Of a DNA stretch of 64,000 nt, positions 12,298-23,548 are shown piece by piece (positions within the stretch are counted from its first letter, which is position 1; every line of letters begins with the position of its first letter). The stretch lies in NCBI GenBank assembly GCA_947179155.2, contig OX359266.1:12848098-12912097 (forward strand). Reading direction: 5' to 3'. A program made the translations under genes and the position numbers. The notes under the pieces are model-generated. The model searched no databases. It was not told where the DNA came from and worked only from the letters and a program-made list of their open reading frames with translations. This DNA is from Hedera helix. Lineage: Eukaryota; Streptophyta; Magnoliopsida; Apiales; Araliaceae.

Positions 12298-12960
12298 TTG
12301 TTAGATGCAATTAAACAAGTACCTCGCTTTGCTAGATTTCTAAAAGAATTGTGTACACACAAGAGAAAACAAGCACTTAAAAGGTATGAAAAGGTAAAAG
12401 TAGGAAAAAATGTGTCTGTCGTGATTCAAAGAAAACTTCCTACAAAGTGCCAAGATATAGGAATGTTTACTATCCCTTGCAAGATAGGTGACACTAGATT
12501 TGAACAAGCCATGTTAGACTTAGGAGCACCTATTAATGTTATGCCATATTCTATATATGCTTCTTTAAAACTTGAACCGTTGAATAAAACTGGTACGGTG
12601 ATTCAGTTGGCTGACAAATCTAATGCCTATCCTAAAGGTATAATAGAGGATGTCCTTGTGCAGGTAAATAATTTGATTTTTCCTACTGATTTTTATGTGC
12701 TTGATATGGATAATAGTGATCACAATGCTCCTATTTTGTTAGGAAGTCCCTTCTTAAAGACATCCAAAACCAAGATAGATGTTCATAGTGGTACACTTAT
12801 AATGGAATTTGATGGCGAGGTTGTGCAATTTAATATTTATGATGCCATAAAATATCCTAATGATGATAATCCTGTTTATTCTATTGATGTGATTGACTCA
12901 TTAGCACAGGAAATTTTTGAACTTGATGGAAAGGATGCAGTAAAAACGACAATCAGTTAG
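12298..12960 (+). pseudogene. Athila aspartic protease region
   Basis: A 220-residue frame with FARFLKELCTHKRKQ, then the active-site block MLDLGAPINVMPYSIYASL (near 12511-12567) and the flap/C-terminal block ILLGSPFLKTSKTKIDVHSG. Compared with the second copy, Ser after DLGA is Pro. The downstream frame 12988-13266 continues the linker towards RT (LKPLPDHLKYAFLGEE). Breaks upstream and downstream separate it from gag and RT. Confidence 0.85.
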
Positions 12961-13363
12961 AATCTTGAGGAGGAAGAAGAGTTCGCCTTGACCAATGAAT
13001 TGAAAGATGTTATTACAACACTAAAGGATTCTCCAAACGCAGGTAACGTTCCTGTTATTGATCTACAAGTGTCTAACGAAAAATATTTACCATCTGTTTT
13101 GCAGTCACCTACTCCAGAATTGAAGCCCCTTCCTGATCATCTCAAATATGCTTTCCTTGGAGAAGAAAAGACATCGCTAGTGATCATCTCCAATAAACTA
13201 AGTACCTCCCAAGAAGAACAACTCGTGCGAGTTCTTAAGGAGCATAAGAAGGCCATTGGTTGCTGATATCAAGGGAATAAGTCCGTCAACATGCATGCAT
13301 CGTATCTTACTTGAAGAAGGAGCGAAACCTACCCGTTAACCGCAAAGAAGACTAAATCCACCC

Positions 13364-14076
13364 ATGATGGATGTGGTGAAAAAAGAGATTCAAAAGCTTC
13401 TTGAAGTTGGCATGATTTACCCTATTTTGGATAGCAGTTGGGTTAGCCCAGTTCAAGTAGTTCCTAAAAAGACGGGCATAACTGTGGTCAAAAATCAGAA
13501 TAATGAGTTAATTTCCACCAGTATTCAAAATGGGTGGCAGGTTTGTATAGATTATAGGAAATTAAATACTATAACCCGAAAAGACCACTTTCCTTTACCT
13601 TTATTGATCAAATGCTTGAACGATTAGCTGGTCATTCTTATTATTGTTTTCTTGATGGTTATTCAAGTTATTTCCAAATTGCAATTGCTCCGGAGGATCA
13701 AGAAAAGACGACATTCACATGCCCATTTGGAACTTTTGCATATCGTCGTATGCCGTCTGGACTTTGCAACGGCCCCGCTACTTTCTAAAGGTGTATGGTT
13801 AGTATATTTTCCGATTATATTGAGCATATCATAGAAGTTTTTATGGACGATTTTACAGTTCATGGGGACTCTTTTGATAATTGTTTACACAACCTTACAC
13901 TTGTTCTTCAAAGATGCATATACATTAACCTTGTACTAAATTCTGAAAAATGTCATTTCATGGTTGAACAAGGTATAGTTTTGGGTGATGTTGTTTCATC
14001 TAAGGGAATTGAAGTAGATAAAGTAAAAATTGATATTATTCAGTCTCTACCTTATCCCACTAGTGTGTGGGAAATG
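13364..14076 (+). pseudogene. Athila reverse transcriptase fragment
   Basis: RT pieces in three frames: EIQKLLEVGMIYPI...WVSPVQVVPKK and QVCIDYRKLNTITRKDHFPL (13364-13627), then a shifted central block near 13700-13790. The palm block EVFMDDFTVHGDSFDNCLHN (13795 onward) has the catalytic motif as FMDD, a normal Ty3 variant. The thumb is cut off at about 14073, where the Tat element resumes. Confidence 0.85.
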
Positions 14077-14080
14077 GCTA

Positions 14081-14324
14081 TGGTTTGTAAAGGATTTTCG
14101 GAAGAGGCTGATATGTGAGAACGAGGATAGTCCGACCCTGAAAGTAATGCGTAAGCCAACTTCTCTAGATTTGGGTACCGGGTTTCAGCATCCCGAAGAG
14201 TATGGCTTACGTAATAAATAGGTTTCTGCCCTTGTGAGTCTTCCCTTATCAAAGCGGATCCTATTGCCAAAGATGTGGCGGACAAGTATAGTTGTAGGTC
14301 CTCTTCAGAGAGTGTTTTACTCAA
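14081..14324 (-). pseudogene. Tat RNase H, truncated at a recombination breakpoint
   Basis: RNase H-like sequence (EEDLQLYLSATSLAIGSALIRED, then QKPIYYVSHTLRDAETRYP) continues after a frame change into HYFQGRTILVLT near 14110-14140. It ends abruptly at ILYKP (about 14081), where Athila RT sequence in the opposite orientation starts. The catalytic core is incomplete and integrase is absent. Confidence 0.8.
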
Positions 14325-14384
14325 TATCGGAGGAGAAGAAATATATCTTTTAATCTGGTCGAAAGTTTCTTGGCAGTCTTTGGT

Positions 14385-15110
14385 CTATAGAAATGTCTTC
14401 TGATTCTGAGCTCCCTTCAAAGTGCCGAAGAAAGGAAGACATTTCTTGGCTAATCGTGCCACAAACCGTCGCGGGGCTGCCAATCTCCCAGTCAACCATT
14501 GAATTTCCTTGAAGTTCTTCGGCGGTTGCATTTCAAGGATAACCAATATCTTTTTGGGATTTGCCTCTATCCCTCTTCGGCTAACCATATATCCCAAAAA
14601 TTTGTCTGTCTCGAGGCCAAATGTGCATTTAGTTGGGTTAAGTCTCATGTTGTTTGATCTGACATTCTTGAAGCATTCTTTCAGGTTGGAGAGGTGATCC
14701 TTTTCCTTCATGCTTCGGACAATCATGTCGTCAACATAGACTTCCATGTTCCTCCCAATCTGGCTGTGGAATACTCTATTCATCATTTGCTGGTAAGTGG
14801 CTCCAGCATTGATTAAGCCGAAGGACATGACTTTGTAGGCATAGATGGCTCGGTGGGTGATGAAAGTTGTCTTTGGTATATGGCTTTCAAGCATGACGAT
14901 TTGATTATACCTCGAGAAAGCATCCAAGAAGCTCATTATTGTATGTCCTAACGTAGAGTCTATTAACTGGTCGATGTTCGGGAGAGGGTAGTAGTCTTTA
15001 GGACACGCTTTATTCAGATCTGTATAATCCACACACATCCTCCACTTCCCATTATGCTTTTTAACCAGCACCACATTAGCGAGTCATTCTGGATATGTAA
15101 TTCAAAAATG
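14385..15110 (-). pseudogene. Tat reverse transcriptase
   Basis: The open frame 15074-14385 (229 residues) contains the RT fingers/palm blocks: KWRMCVDYTDLNKACPKDYY, SFGLINAGATYQQMMN and the catalytic YVDD (EVYVDDMIVRS). It ends in the connection region (WLTGRLAAPRRFV). Just upstream, where relatives have an in-frame Trp (PEWLANVV), the codon is TGA near 15090. The frame therefore begins at an internal Met and the polyprotein is stopped. The classification as Tat is strong. Confidence 0.9.
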
Positions 15111-15370
15111 AAGTTAGTGGCCAAAAGTTTATCAATTTATTCGTCAATTACCTTTTGTCTTTCGGGAGCTATATTCCTTCGTTTCTGCTTGATGGGTTTC
15201 GAGCTTGGGTTTACACTTAGTTCGTGCACGGCCACGGTCTTATCAATGCCTGGCATGTCAGCTGGGACCCATGCAAAGATGTCTAAATACTCCTGCAAGA
15301 GGGTGACCAACCGAATTCTGATGTCTTCCTAAAGGCTGGTTCCAATGTGTACAGTTTTCTCATCATCTTC

Positions 15371-16012
15371 TTAAAATAAGGGGACCTCGACCATGTCTTC
15401 GGTAGGTGTTGCTATTGTTTCGGTACATCCCTCGGTGAAAGGTTCAAGCTCGATCTTCATGGTGGCTTTCTGCTTATTGTCGCTGATAGGGGATGTCTGG
15501 ATGGTTTGTAGGTAACATCTTCGGGAAAGATCTTGATCGCCGACTGATTCTCCGATCCCATTTTTGGTTGGAAATTTCATTTTCAAATAAGGGATTGAGG
15601 TTATTGCTTTCAATGCCGATAATGTTGTTCTTCCCAAGATGGTGTTGTAGTTGCTTTCTATTTGGACTACGTAGAAACGGACCATAATGGAAACTTACTT
15701 CGGGGCTGTCCCGAATATCATAGGCAATTCAATCGTCCCAGCTATATGAACTGGGTTATTCCCAAACCCGTACAATGGGGACTCATTGCAGATCTCCAGC
15801 TTTCTACCCCCCAAGTCCAGTCGATTGTATGCTCGGCTATAGAGTACGTCAACTGAACTCCCATTATCAACAAGCATTCTTTTCATATCCATTGTTCCGA
15901 CCTGGGCTGTAATGACCAGTGCGTCTTGGTGGGGAGTAACCATTCCCGATGGGTAATCGTCGTCGGAAAAGGTTATGGGGTCGGTCTTGGTGTTCGATGG
16001 TTTGCCAGACAC
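15371..16012 (-). pseudogene. Tat aspartic protease, frameshifted
   Basis: The frame 16012-15695 carries the retropepsin active-site region (KRMLVDNGSSVDVLYS). After a frame change near 15690, 15685-15371 carries the C-terminal half (YNTILGRTTLSALKAITS). The catalytic Asp is retained as DNGSS. The protease matures the polyprotein; the frameshift breaks it. Confidence 0.85.
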
Positions 16013-16192
16013 TTAATGGACCTCTCGCCCAAATGCCTTTCGTTTTCGGTTGGAGAGGGCGGAGATTGATCCTCCAGAAATGACATCAACAACACCTCTT
16101 ACCTCCGTGATCGGTGGTGAAGGTTCAAGTTGATCAAAGGCCAATGGTCGGTAAGAATCGATAATATAACTATCTAGATTACCCGTCTGAAC

Positions 16193-16681
16193 TTATTTTT
16201 CCAAGAAATCTTTTAGTTGGTAACATTTTTCAGTGTCATGCCCTTTAGCTTCATGATAGGTATAATACCGATCCCCATTTTTTTGTCTCGCAAAAACTCG
16301 TATCTTCGAGGGCTTCTCATAGAAGGGCTCATTTTTTATCGCTTTCACAATATTGCTTTTATTGGTATTTAGGGGAGTGTAATCCTTTTCGTTACCCCTT
16401 CTGTCCCACGGGGGGTCGTTCTTCTGCTGCCGATCTCTGTTGGAATCTCTCCTGTCATTCCCTTTCTTGTCGTTACCGTTGGATTTCTTTTCGGCATTAT
16501 CGCCTCCGGGGTCTCTCTGGTGAAAATCACCCGTGTTTCTCGAAGAACCCCAAAGATTGGCGAGTGCCTCTTCCAATTTCACGAACTTATCCACTTTTTC
16601 GTAGGTTTCTGACAAAGTTTCGGGTGCCTTTGAGATGAGCTCCTCGATCAGCCTGCTGGATTTATCCGCATTCAATCCCAT
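16193..16681 (-). pseudogene. Tat gag C-terminus with degenerate zinc knuckle
   Basis: An open frame of 162 residues. It has an acidic/basic low-complexity middle (GNDKKGNDRRDSNRDRQQKN) and ends in YYTYHEAKGHDTEKCYQLK. This corresponds to the family's CxxHxxxGHxTxxC knuckle with the first cysteine lost. The knuckle normally binds the element's RNA. Downstream in the same orientation comes the protease. Confidence 0.75.
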
Positions 16682-16756
16682 GGTTAAAAATTGAATTACC
16701 TGCTACGGGTCGATTCCATTGATTTCAGACACAGTCTCCCAGAATATTTTGACGTA

Positions 16757-17584
16757 CTACCAAAGAATTTCATTCGACCTCTGTTTTACTTGTAGGAGGG
16801 AAGTCATCATCCGGGCACGTCTTTTGTTGTTCCCGAACCGGGTATGGAATTGCTCTTGTAGTTCTTCCCATGATTTGATAGACCCGGATGGGAGGGAAGT
16901 GACCCATTCTCTAGCAGTCTTATTCAAAGTGGATAGAAATAGGTGGCACATTGCCACGACATCATGTCCATGAAAGTGCATGGCTTGCTTAAAGGAGTAG
17001 GTGTGATCGTGGGGGTCTCCTGTTCCGTCATACATCTCTAGAGTGGGTACTTTGCGGCTTCGGTCGATCTTAGCTTCTTCTAACTCTTTTGAGAATGGAG
17101 AGAACCGGGCATTCTTAGATCCATAGTACTTATCCGAAGCTTTTTTTGGTGAGGATTCCCCAGTATGGCTGTCGTGGCTTCGCTTATCTTCCTAATCCCT
17201 CTTAGAAAGCGATCGGGCTCGCTTTCGTAGGTCTCTTGTCTAGATCTACTTGGAACGGGCCGACTCCCTATTCCAATCCCGTTCACCACCTTCACGTCGT
17301 CTTGGGTGTCTGTCGTCTCGGTGATCACGGCGACCCAAGCGAGAGGCCGAGCCTCCCTGGCTCAGAAGGTCATCACCGACTTCGATTAGTTCCTGATATT
17401 GTTTATCGAGCTCTTTCTGCTGGGTGTCTAGAGCTTTCTTCTTTTCTAGGAGCACCTGGAGATGACGCTCTTTTTTCGTTATTGTCTCCCGGTGAGACTG
17501 AGTGGGAGGCGGCCTCTGTGAGTTATTCTGACTTCGTGTTGACTGTGATGTCTCCATGTCAATTATTATTGATGAAAAGCTCAC
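16757..17584 (-). pseudogene. Tat gag, N-terminal and capsid part, frameshifted
   Basis: Three overlapping minus-strand frames cover this region (17584-17246, 17328-17080, 17035-16757). The first has a charged Lys/Gln-rich coiled-coil stretch (about residues 38-70, ERHLQVLLEKKKALDTQQKE) followed by an Arg/Asp-rich tail. The third holds the capsid signature of plant Ty3 elements (YDGTGDPHDHTYSFKQAM, then AREWVTSLPSGSIKSWEELQ). Gag forms the virus-like particle. The frame changes make it non-functional as it stands. Confidence 0.8.
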
Positions 17585-17597
17585 TCGTTACTAGATG

Positions 17598-17616
17598 GCC
17601 CTCCTTCTAGCGCCAA
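17598..17616 (-). other. Primer binding site of the young Tat element
   Basis: On the minus strand, directly after the 5' LTR, the sequence reads TTGGCGCTAGAAGGAGGG. TGGCGC is a normal PBS start, complementary to a tRNA 3' end in GCGCCA. From memory the remainder best fits a plant tRNA-Asn; I could not verify this. Confidence 0.65.
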
Positions 17617-18105
17617 TGTTGACGCTTGATTCTGTCCAGCTATCCTGCTGGCCGTCTGGGTAGAATACCTGCACAAAAGTCCTAACGGCTTGGGCCGTTG
17701 ATGGACTCTTCCGGTGTGAGTGTTAGTGAAGGTTTCAAGATTGGTCAACAATGGAGGTTTGAGTATCTAGTATATTAGAATAATGTTATGTGTGCATAAC
17801 CTTTACCTCCATCATTGACTGAGTATTTATAGTGTATACCTGACTCTTACCGATTCCTCTTAGGATTGTCTATCAACGTGTTATAATTTGAATAGGATGG
17901 TAATATCCTAAACCATCTAGGAACCTGACTCCTATTCTAATTCGGATTAGATATAGTAAATAGTCACAGTCCAGATTGGTGAAGGGTCCTAACCCAAGCC
18001 TAACGGACTCAGAAGTCCTCATGGAAGACTACTAGGCTGATGGTCCATTGGGCCTAGCCCAACATGAGTTCCCGGATCAGGCCCAGCGAAATATATATTC
18101 TAACA
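17617..18105 (-). repeat. 5' LTR of the young Tat element
   Basis: It starts TGTTGACGCT and ends TATATTCTAACA, and is nearly collinear with 8460-8948. The same minus-strand TATA-like box lies near 17820-17835. Confidence 0.93.
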
Positions 18106-18321
18106 TCGGTCATTAAGTAAGTTTTCATATGCTCAACGATAACGGTCATAATTAAGATGTCATGTTCACCTAAAGATAATATTTTATACAAAACATTATT
18201 TGATTCAAGAAAGTTCATAGTTTATGTACAAATAATTAATAATTATGACACGGATAAATAAAAGTTGAACCGAAAGTTTTTTAAATTTTAAAAACTTATA
18301 AGAACTTGAGAACATGAATTT

Positions 18322-21300
18322 TGTAATATCCCAAATATTTTCCAAAGTGATCTAACAAGATTTAAGCAAATGTTGTCAATTCAAAACCTAAGAAGGATTG
18401 CTCAAGCATACCTAGAACAATCTGAATGAATATATACGACTCGAAACTATGATCGTATACAACTAAGAGGTTAAATTCTTTAACCTAAACTTTGTGTTAT
18501 GTGATTAGTAAAGCTTGAATTGAGCTTTTAAATGTGCTGTATAAATTATCAATGTGTAGGATTTTGTGTTTTGGTTCAAGTAGTTAACCTTAACACTTAT
18601 TAAAAATCAGAAGTCAATTTAGGACAAAAACCTAAATTGGAAAAAAAGTTAAAACCTAAACCCTAACCCTAGGGTCTAAACCCTAAAAACTAACCTAGGC
18701 CCTTGAGCAAAATGTGAAGGTCAAATTGACATTCTGTTTCAAGATTCAACCTTCCCACTATTTGAAAACACGTAACAGTCAATAAAAGTTTTTCTCGAAA
18801 AACGTGTACATGCACTATTCACGAGGTGACGTTTTTCATTCGTTTGACTGTTTCTTTCATCTATATGACTTTTTACATTTCACAATATAGTGATAATATG
18901 AGGTTTAGATGCCAGAGAACCAATAAAATTTTCTGAAGAAAAAGACGAAAACGTCACGATTTACGAGAAAACGTTTGTCGTCTTTTTGACTGTTCTTTTC
19001 GATATTTTGATATATCGTATTTCATGAAATAGCATTTATATGAAGTATAGATATTATTTAGCCAATAAAAGTTTTACTCGAAAAACGTGTAAAACACTAT
19101 TCATTTGGAAATCTTTCTTCCGAATTTTGAAAATTCACATTCCTGAATAGCATTTTTATTGACAGTAGATGCATTTTGACCAATAAAATTTTTACCCAAA
19201 ATAATTTATGGAGATTACTATTCACGTATACGGGATGAATACGGAGCAAATACGGAAGGAATACGAGAATAATAAAAGTATATTGTAATGTATAATACGA
19301 GATTATACGAAAGATTATACGAGATTAATACGAGAATAATACGAGGTATCATACCAGTAGAATACAAATATTATACGAAAGAAATATGTATAAATACTAA
19401 TGTATTATACTATTTAATTAATTAGTTGAAATCAAACTAGTTTATGTGTAACTAAGTTAGTGTAACTAAACTAGGGAGAACTAGCACGATTACGCTAACT
19501 GAAGAAGAACTAGCACGATTTGTTTGGAACTAAATCCAAGTGAAAATGAATCGACCAATTATAAGAAGGGTGATGTAAGCGATGATGCAAGCGCTAGAGA
19601 GAAATGACTAAAATGCCTTTGGCTTTTAAACTAATGACCAAACTACCCCGACCCTTAGTTTTCCTATAAATAGAGAGCTAACCTCATTCATTTCTTCAAT
19701 AATTTTCAAAGCAAAATTCCTATAATCAAGAGATTGCAAAGAAATAGTTAAAGCTTGCAATAATAAAAGGTACGATTCTTAATCGTTATTATGCTTAAAG
19801 TTTTATTTTATCGATGAGGCTCAAGAACATAAGTCGTAGCCATGTATGATTTTTCGTTCTCCGTGTTCCTTATGACTTGAGCAAGTCGTTGTTATGTCAA
19901 ATTTCATTTCATAGTTTAAAGCTCAAGAACATACGTCGTAGTCATGTACGGTTTATCCGTTCTCCGTGTTCTTCGTATGTTCTGGAACATTATTATAAAT
20001 TGTTATAATTAAGTAAACAAGTCGTTATAATGACCAAATTTTGTCAATTATAAAGTGTTATAATCACATATGTAAGCAGTTATAATGCTCAAATTATTTC
20101 AAGTATGAAATCCAAAAGCTCAAGAACATAAGTCGTTACCATGTACGATTTTTCGTTCTTCATGTGTTCTTGAGCAAAAGTCATAATTTCTACATAAGTA
20201 GGTTTATGATTTGGTAATTTAGTGTTATGGGATGATGAAACATGATGACCTTGCTAAATAATGCTTGTGGCATCAAGTTTTAGTAGTCGAAACGAAGGAC
20301 GATGAAATTTTGTTCTTCGTGTTCTTCGATTCGTTCTTCGTGTTCTTGAGAAAAAATCATGAAATCTTATATAAGTAGGTTTATGATTTTGTTATTTTTA
20401 TGTTATGAAGTGATACGGAGTGTTAGAACATGTTATCTTAGCAAATTAATGCTTGAGGTATCATATTTTATCAATCGGATCAAAGAAAGTTAAGTCTAAT
20501 ATAGTCGCAGAATATTTTTGCAAATTTCCGAAAATTTAAAGTCTGAATTTGCCTTAGAAACCTAAATGAAAGTTGTATATAATAAAATTCTAAGCAATTT
20601 AGACTCAAGAATCACTTCAAAATATTTTCTTATGACAAAGTTATGATAGTTCCCGGAAAAGAGGTCAAAGCTGATTTTTTAAGGGGCATTCGGATTTTAG
20701 GGCTTAAAAGTGAGTTTTTGAGTTGGAAAATTTTCCAATTAATTCAACCAATGAAAATAGTCTAGTTAAGTTATTCTAAGACTTATTCAAAAGGAAAATT
20801 TGATAAACTAATGTTCGGGGTCGCGTAACCCTTTTTGTAGGCGTTTAAACGATTTCCCGGGAAACCCTAACATTGTTTCAAGGCAAGTCTTCTAACTCTT
20901 GCTATGTGCTACTTGTTTAGTATTGTTAAAATGATAAATGAGATGTATAATGTCATGTTATTATGCAATAGATGATATGTGAAGTCTTTAACTGATGTTT
21001 ACAAGCCTTCTAACTGTTATGCGATATGTTTACGGTGTATGAACATGATTTATACACTTTGTGTGTCAATGTAATATAAATTATTGGAACGTGAGTTATA
21101 TGTGATATTAAATGGAGAATTATGTTTAGTCAATGCATGTTAAAGTTTATATGAAAGCATAAACTGCGTATGTGTTGTATGTTAGACTTGCTGAGCCGTC
21201 GTGCTCATTCTTGCGAATAAAACCTTATTTGCAGATTAAAGATGAACGTTAAGAAGATCATGAACGTAAAGATGAAGCGTAGATTAGGTTTTCATGTTTA

Positions 21301-22041
21301 TTACTTGTATTTGTATAAGTCATAATGACTGTTGTAATACGAACAAACAAACATGTAACCGAATATTGAATGAATGATATAAATTATTATCATCAGAATG
21401 TTGTTATGTCTTTATTTTGATATAACCTAGAATTGTTAAAACTTAAGATAGTATTGATAATGATCTATTTATATGGATGAGGATCGGTAAATAACTTGTG
21501 AGTGCTGTACATCCGAGACAGGACTAAGCGATGTTGATATGAAGAGATATCACTATAAACAAATATGTTTTGAATGAGGGTTTTAAATAGTTGGGTAATG
21601 TTCTGTACGGAAAGAGAATTTTGCACCGGACAAAGATACAACCATTTGTCACGGATAAAGATGCAAACATTTATCACGAGTGAAGATACAAATATTCACC
21701 GCGGGATTCTCTGTTCCCAAGAGCCGTCCTAATGATTTAATACCGTGGATGTTGGAACATGTAAAGTTATAGAATATTTAAATCCTAAGGTTAAAATTAG
21801 ATCGTTATTTATGGTTTTATCCATTTATACGGATGAAATACAAGTTGATACTTGTATACTTATGAGACTGAGATCAAGTTAAGATCCAGGGACAAAGTTA
21901 AGAGAAATTTTTAATGTATAGTCTAAAATAAGACTAATTCAACCAATATGATTATGGGATCATTGGTTAAGTCGATAGATGTACGAAGTTAACGCACAAG
22001 GTCCGCCGCATCGAAAGTGCAGGGATTTTGGGGGCATTACA
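18322..22041 (+). mobile_element. Long solo LTR (3.7 kb) with exact TSD
   Basis: It starts TGTAATATCCCAAAT and ends TTTTGGGGGCATTACA, flanked by AATTT on both sides (18317-18321 and 22042-22046). TATA box CTATAAATAGAGAG near 19664-19680. Near the 3' end GACTTGCTGAGCCGTCGTGC precedes the probable R/U5 region. A repeated block (GCTCAAGAACATAAGTCGT...GTTCTCCGTGTTC) occurs at about 19819, 19921 and 20117. No coding sequence and no second LTR: an LTR-LTR recombination product. The length and ends suggest a Tekay-like chromovirus, by inference only. Confidence 0.82.
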
Positions 22042-22301
22042 AATTTTGTGTCATCATGAATAACATAGGACATAGTACATAATATATTTCTTGTAATTAA
22101 GCAATGATATAATGTGTTCAGATATATGTAATAAATTAAATGAGAAGTTAATTGCATGGAGGAGATAAACATTTAGCTTTATTTTTGTAGTTGTTGTCCT
22201 CCTTTGTGTAGGTAGATGATATCTAGTGGAATGTTGAATTAAACCTTAACAGACATCTAACATGTACATCCGAACATGTATGTGTCTCCCAATCCATTGA
22301 A

Positions 22302-22305
22302 GCTT

Positions 22306-22357
<52 letters not shown>

Positions 22358-22358
22358 A
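22302..22358. repeat. (TA)n(CA)n compound microsatellite
   Basis: A TA run passes directly into a pure CA run of about 27 bp. It lies in the residual old-Tat DNA between the solo LTR and the gag remnant. Confidence 0.95.
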
Positions 22359-22559
22359 GGGGATAGTGCAAAGTCCATATTACGATCTTTAACATCACGG
22401 TTCCGTAAAGATAATGGGCGTGCGTCTAGTGTTCGGTGATTATAATAGGGATGACGAAAACGCTGATAGATTAATTTCTTTCTTTAAACGGTGACTACAA
22501 GATTTAGGGCCTAACCCCAAGATGGGCATGTCAAGTGATTCCCTTCCATTATGCCATCA

Positions 22560-22890
22560 ATTGGGATTTAAGGGTCATCTTCAGTATTGATCACCGCTTT
22601 TATGTCGTGAAGGGAATCTCATTCTTCTTCTTCGACGTGTGTCTGAATCAGATGATCGGGTATTGGTGCTTCTTCTAGAGATAGAAGACCTATGAGTGCC
22701 GCAAGAATTGTAGCGTTCTTATCAAGAAGGTGTTCCATATCTTCTTAACATGCCATTTTTGGCTCTCGTTAAATCTATAATTTTTTTTTGTTAAGCTCGT
22801 CCTACTAGAGTTGAAGAGCTTTCCTTTTATCTTAGACTTTTTGGAGATGACGCTGCTTGTCAGCATCTATCAGTTGTGTTATTTTCCAGA
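22560..22890 (-). pseudogene. Decayed gag remnant of the old Tat element
   Basis: The stretch at about 22785-22880 (GTTAAGCTCGTCC...GGAGATGACGCTGC) aligns by eye with the coiled-coil coding part of gag in the young Tat element (near 17398-17490, GTTTATCGAGCTC...GGAGATGACGCTC). It is in the same minus orientation and at the expected position inside the 5' LTR. The reading frame is destroyed. Confidence 0.5.
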
Positions 22891-22917
22891 GGTACAAATA
22901 TTGATCTAGAAGGGGCC

Positions 22918-22932
22918 GGGGGGGGGGGGGGG
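22918..22932 (+). repeat. G15 homopolymer
   Basis: A run of 15 G near one end of the copia-like LTR. On the element's strand it is a C run just before the LTR end. Confidence 0.95.
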
Positions 22933-23267
22933 TTGAATAGATCTTTATACATTGTTATATACTTTTTCGTTAAAACACATTTATCAAATGTTTATACAAT
23001 TGATTGCGCAGCGGAATAAGTTATTTAGTAAAACCCTTTATGATCTTTGAACACAAATACACAGTTTTGTATTTAGTTTACTAATGACAAGACATCTCAA
23101 GCAAATATAGCATTTATGAAAGATACATGAAAGATAATGAAAGCAGTAAAGAGACAACGAGACACATGAATTTTTAAAAGGTTCAGAGCTTGAATTACTC
23201 CTAGTCCTCTCTTCTACTCCGATGAGTAGGGATATTCCACTATAGGATGAATGGTTCCAAAATGAAC

Positions 23268-23548
23268 CTTACATTTTTGAAGCCCTCTGTCTTTAGGTCC
23301 TTGACCTACCCCTCTAGGTTTGACTCCTATTAATCAGGCGAGCTTTTTATACTCGACTTACAAGTGGTTTTGAGGCCCATTGTCTTCAGGATCCCTCAAA
23401 CTACCCCTCTGGGCCTTATTCATTTGAATTAGGCGAGCTTTCTATACTCAACTTACAAGAGGTTTTAAAGCCCACTGTCTTTCGGATCCTTCAACCTACC
23501 CCTCTGGGTTCGATTCCTCTGAATCAGGCGAGCCGTTTAAAATTCGTC
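23268..23548. repeat. 95-bp tandem repeat, three copies
   Basis: Three units of 95 bp, each with ACCTACCCCTCTRGG, ATYAGGCGAGC and TATACTCRACTTACAAG blocks. The CCTCTRGGTT/GGCC anchors lie at 23311, 23406 and 23501. They lie inside the copia-like LTR. Confidence 0.9.

Larger units (their letters stand above)
9251..14076 (+). mobile_element. Truncated Athila-type retrotransposon inside the young Tat element
   Basis: A plus-strand 5' LTR (9251-10600), a tRNA-Asp type PBS, then gag, protease and part of RT, with several frame breaks. It stops inside RT (after PTSVWE) at about 14073-14080, where Tat RNase H begins. RNase H, integrase and the 3' LTR are missing, so the end with the second TSD copy is lost (the left flank is GTCTC). 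It is closely related to the Athila element at 46304-53606. Confidence 0.88.
8460..18105 (-). mobile_element. Young Tat-type Ty3 retrotransposon with exact TSD, containing an Athila fragment
   Basis: LTRs of 489 bp (8460-8948 and 17617-18105) are flanked by an exact 5-bp duplication TCGGT (8455-8459 and 18106-18110). Roughly two dozen differences separate the LTRs by eye, most in the first 100 bp. A polypurine tract complement (TTGCCCCCCACTCCCCC) follows the left LTR and a PBS precedes the right LTR. Minus-strand order is gag, zinc-knuckle region, protease, RT, RNase H. The RNase H is cut at about 14080, where Athila sequence begins; integrase is missing. Classification rests on the RT block DLNKACPKDYYPLP and the protease core DNGSSVDVL, both typical of the Tat/Retand group. 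Confidence 0.9.

Noticed and set aside
18653..18690. Interstitial telomere-like CCCTAAA units
   Set aside because: Only a few imperfect units within a solo LTR; too short to call a telomeric relic.
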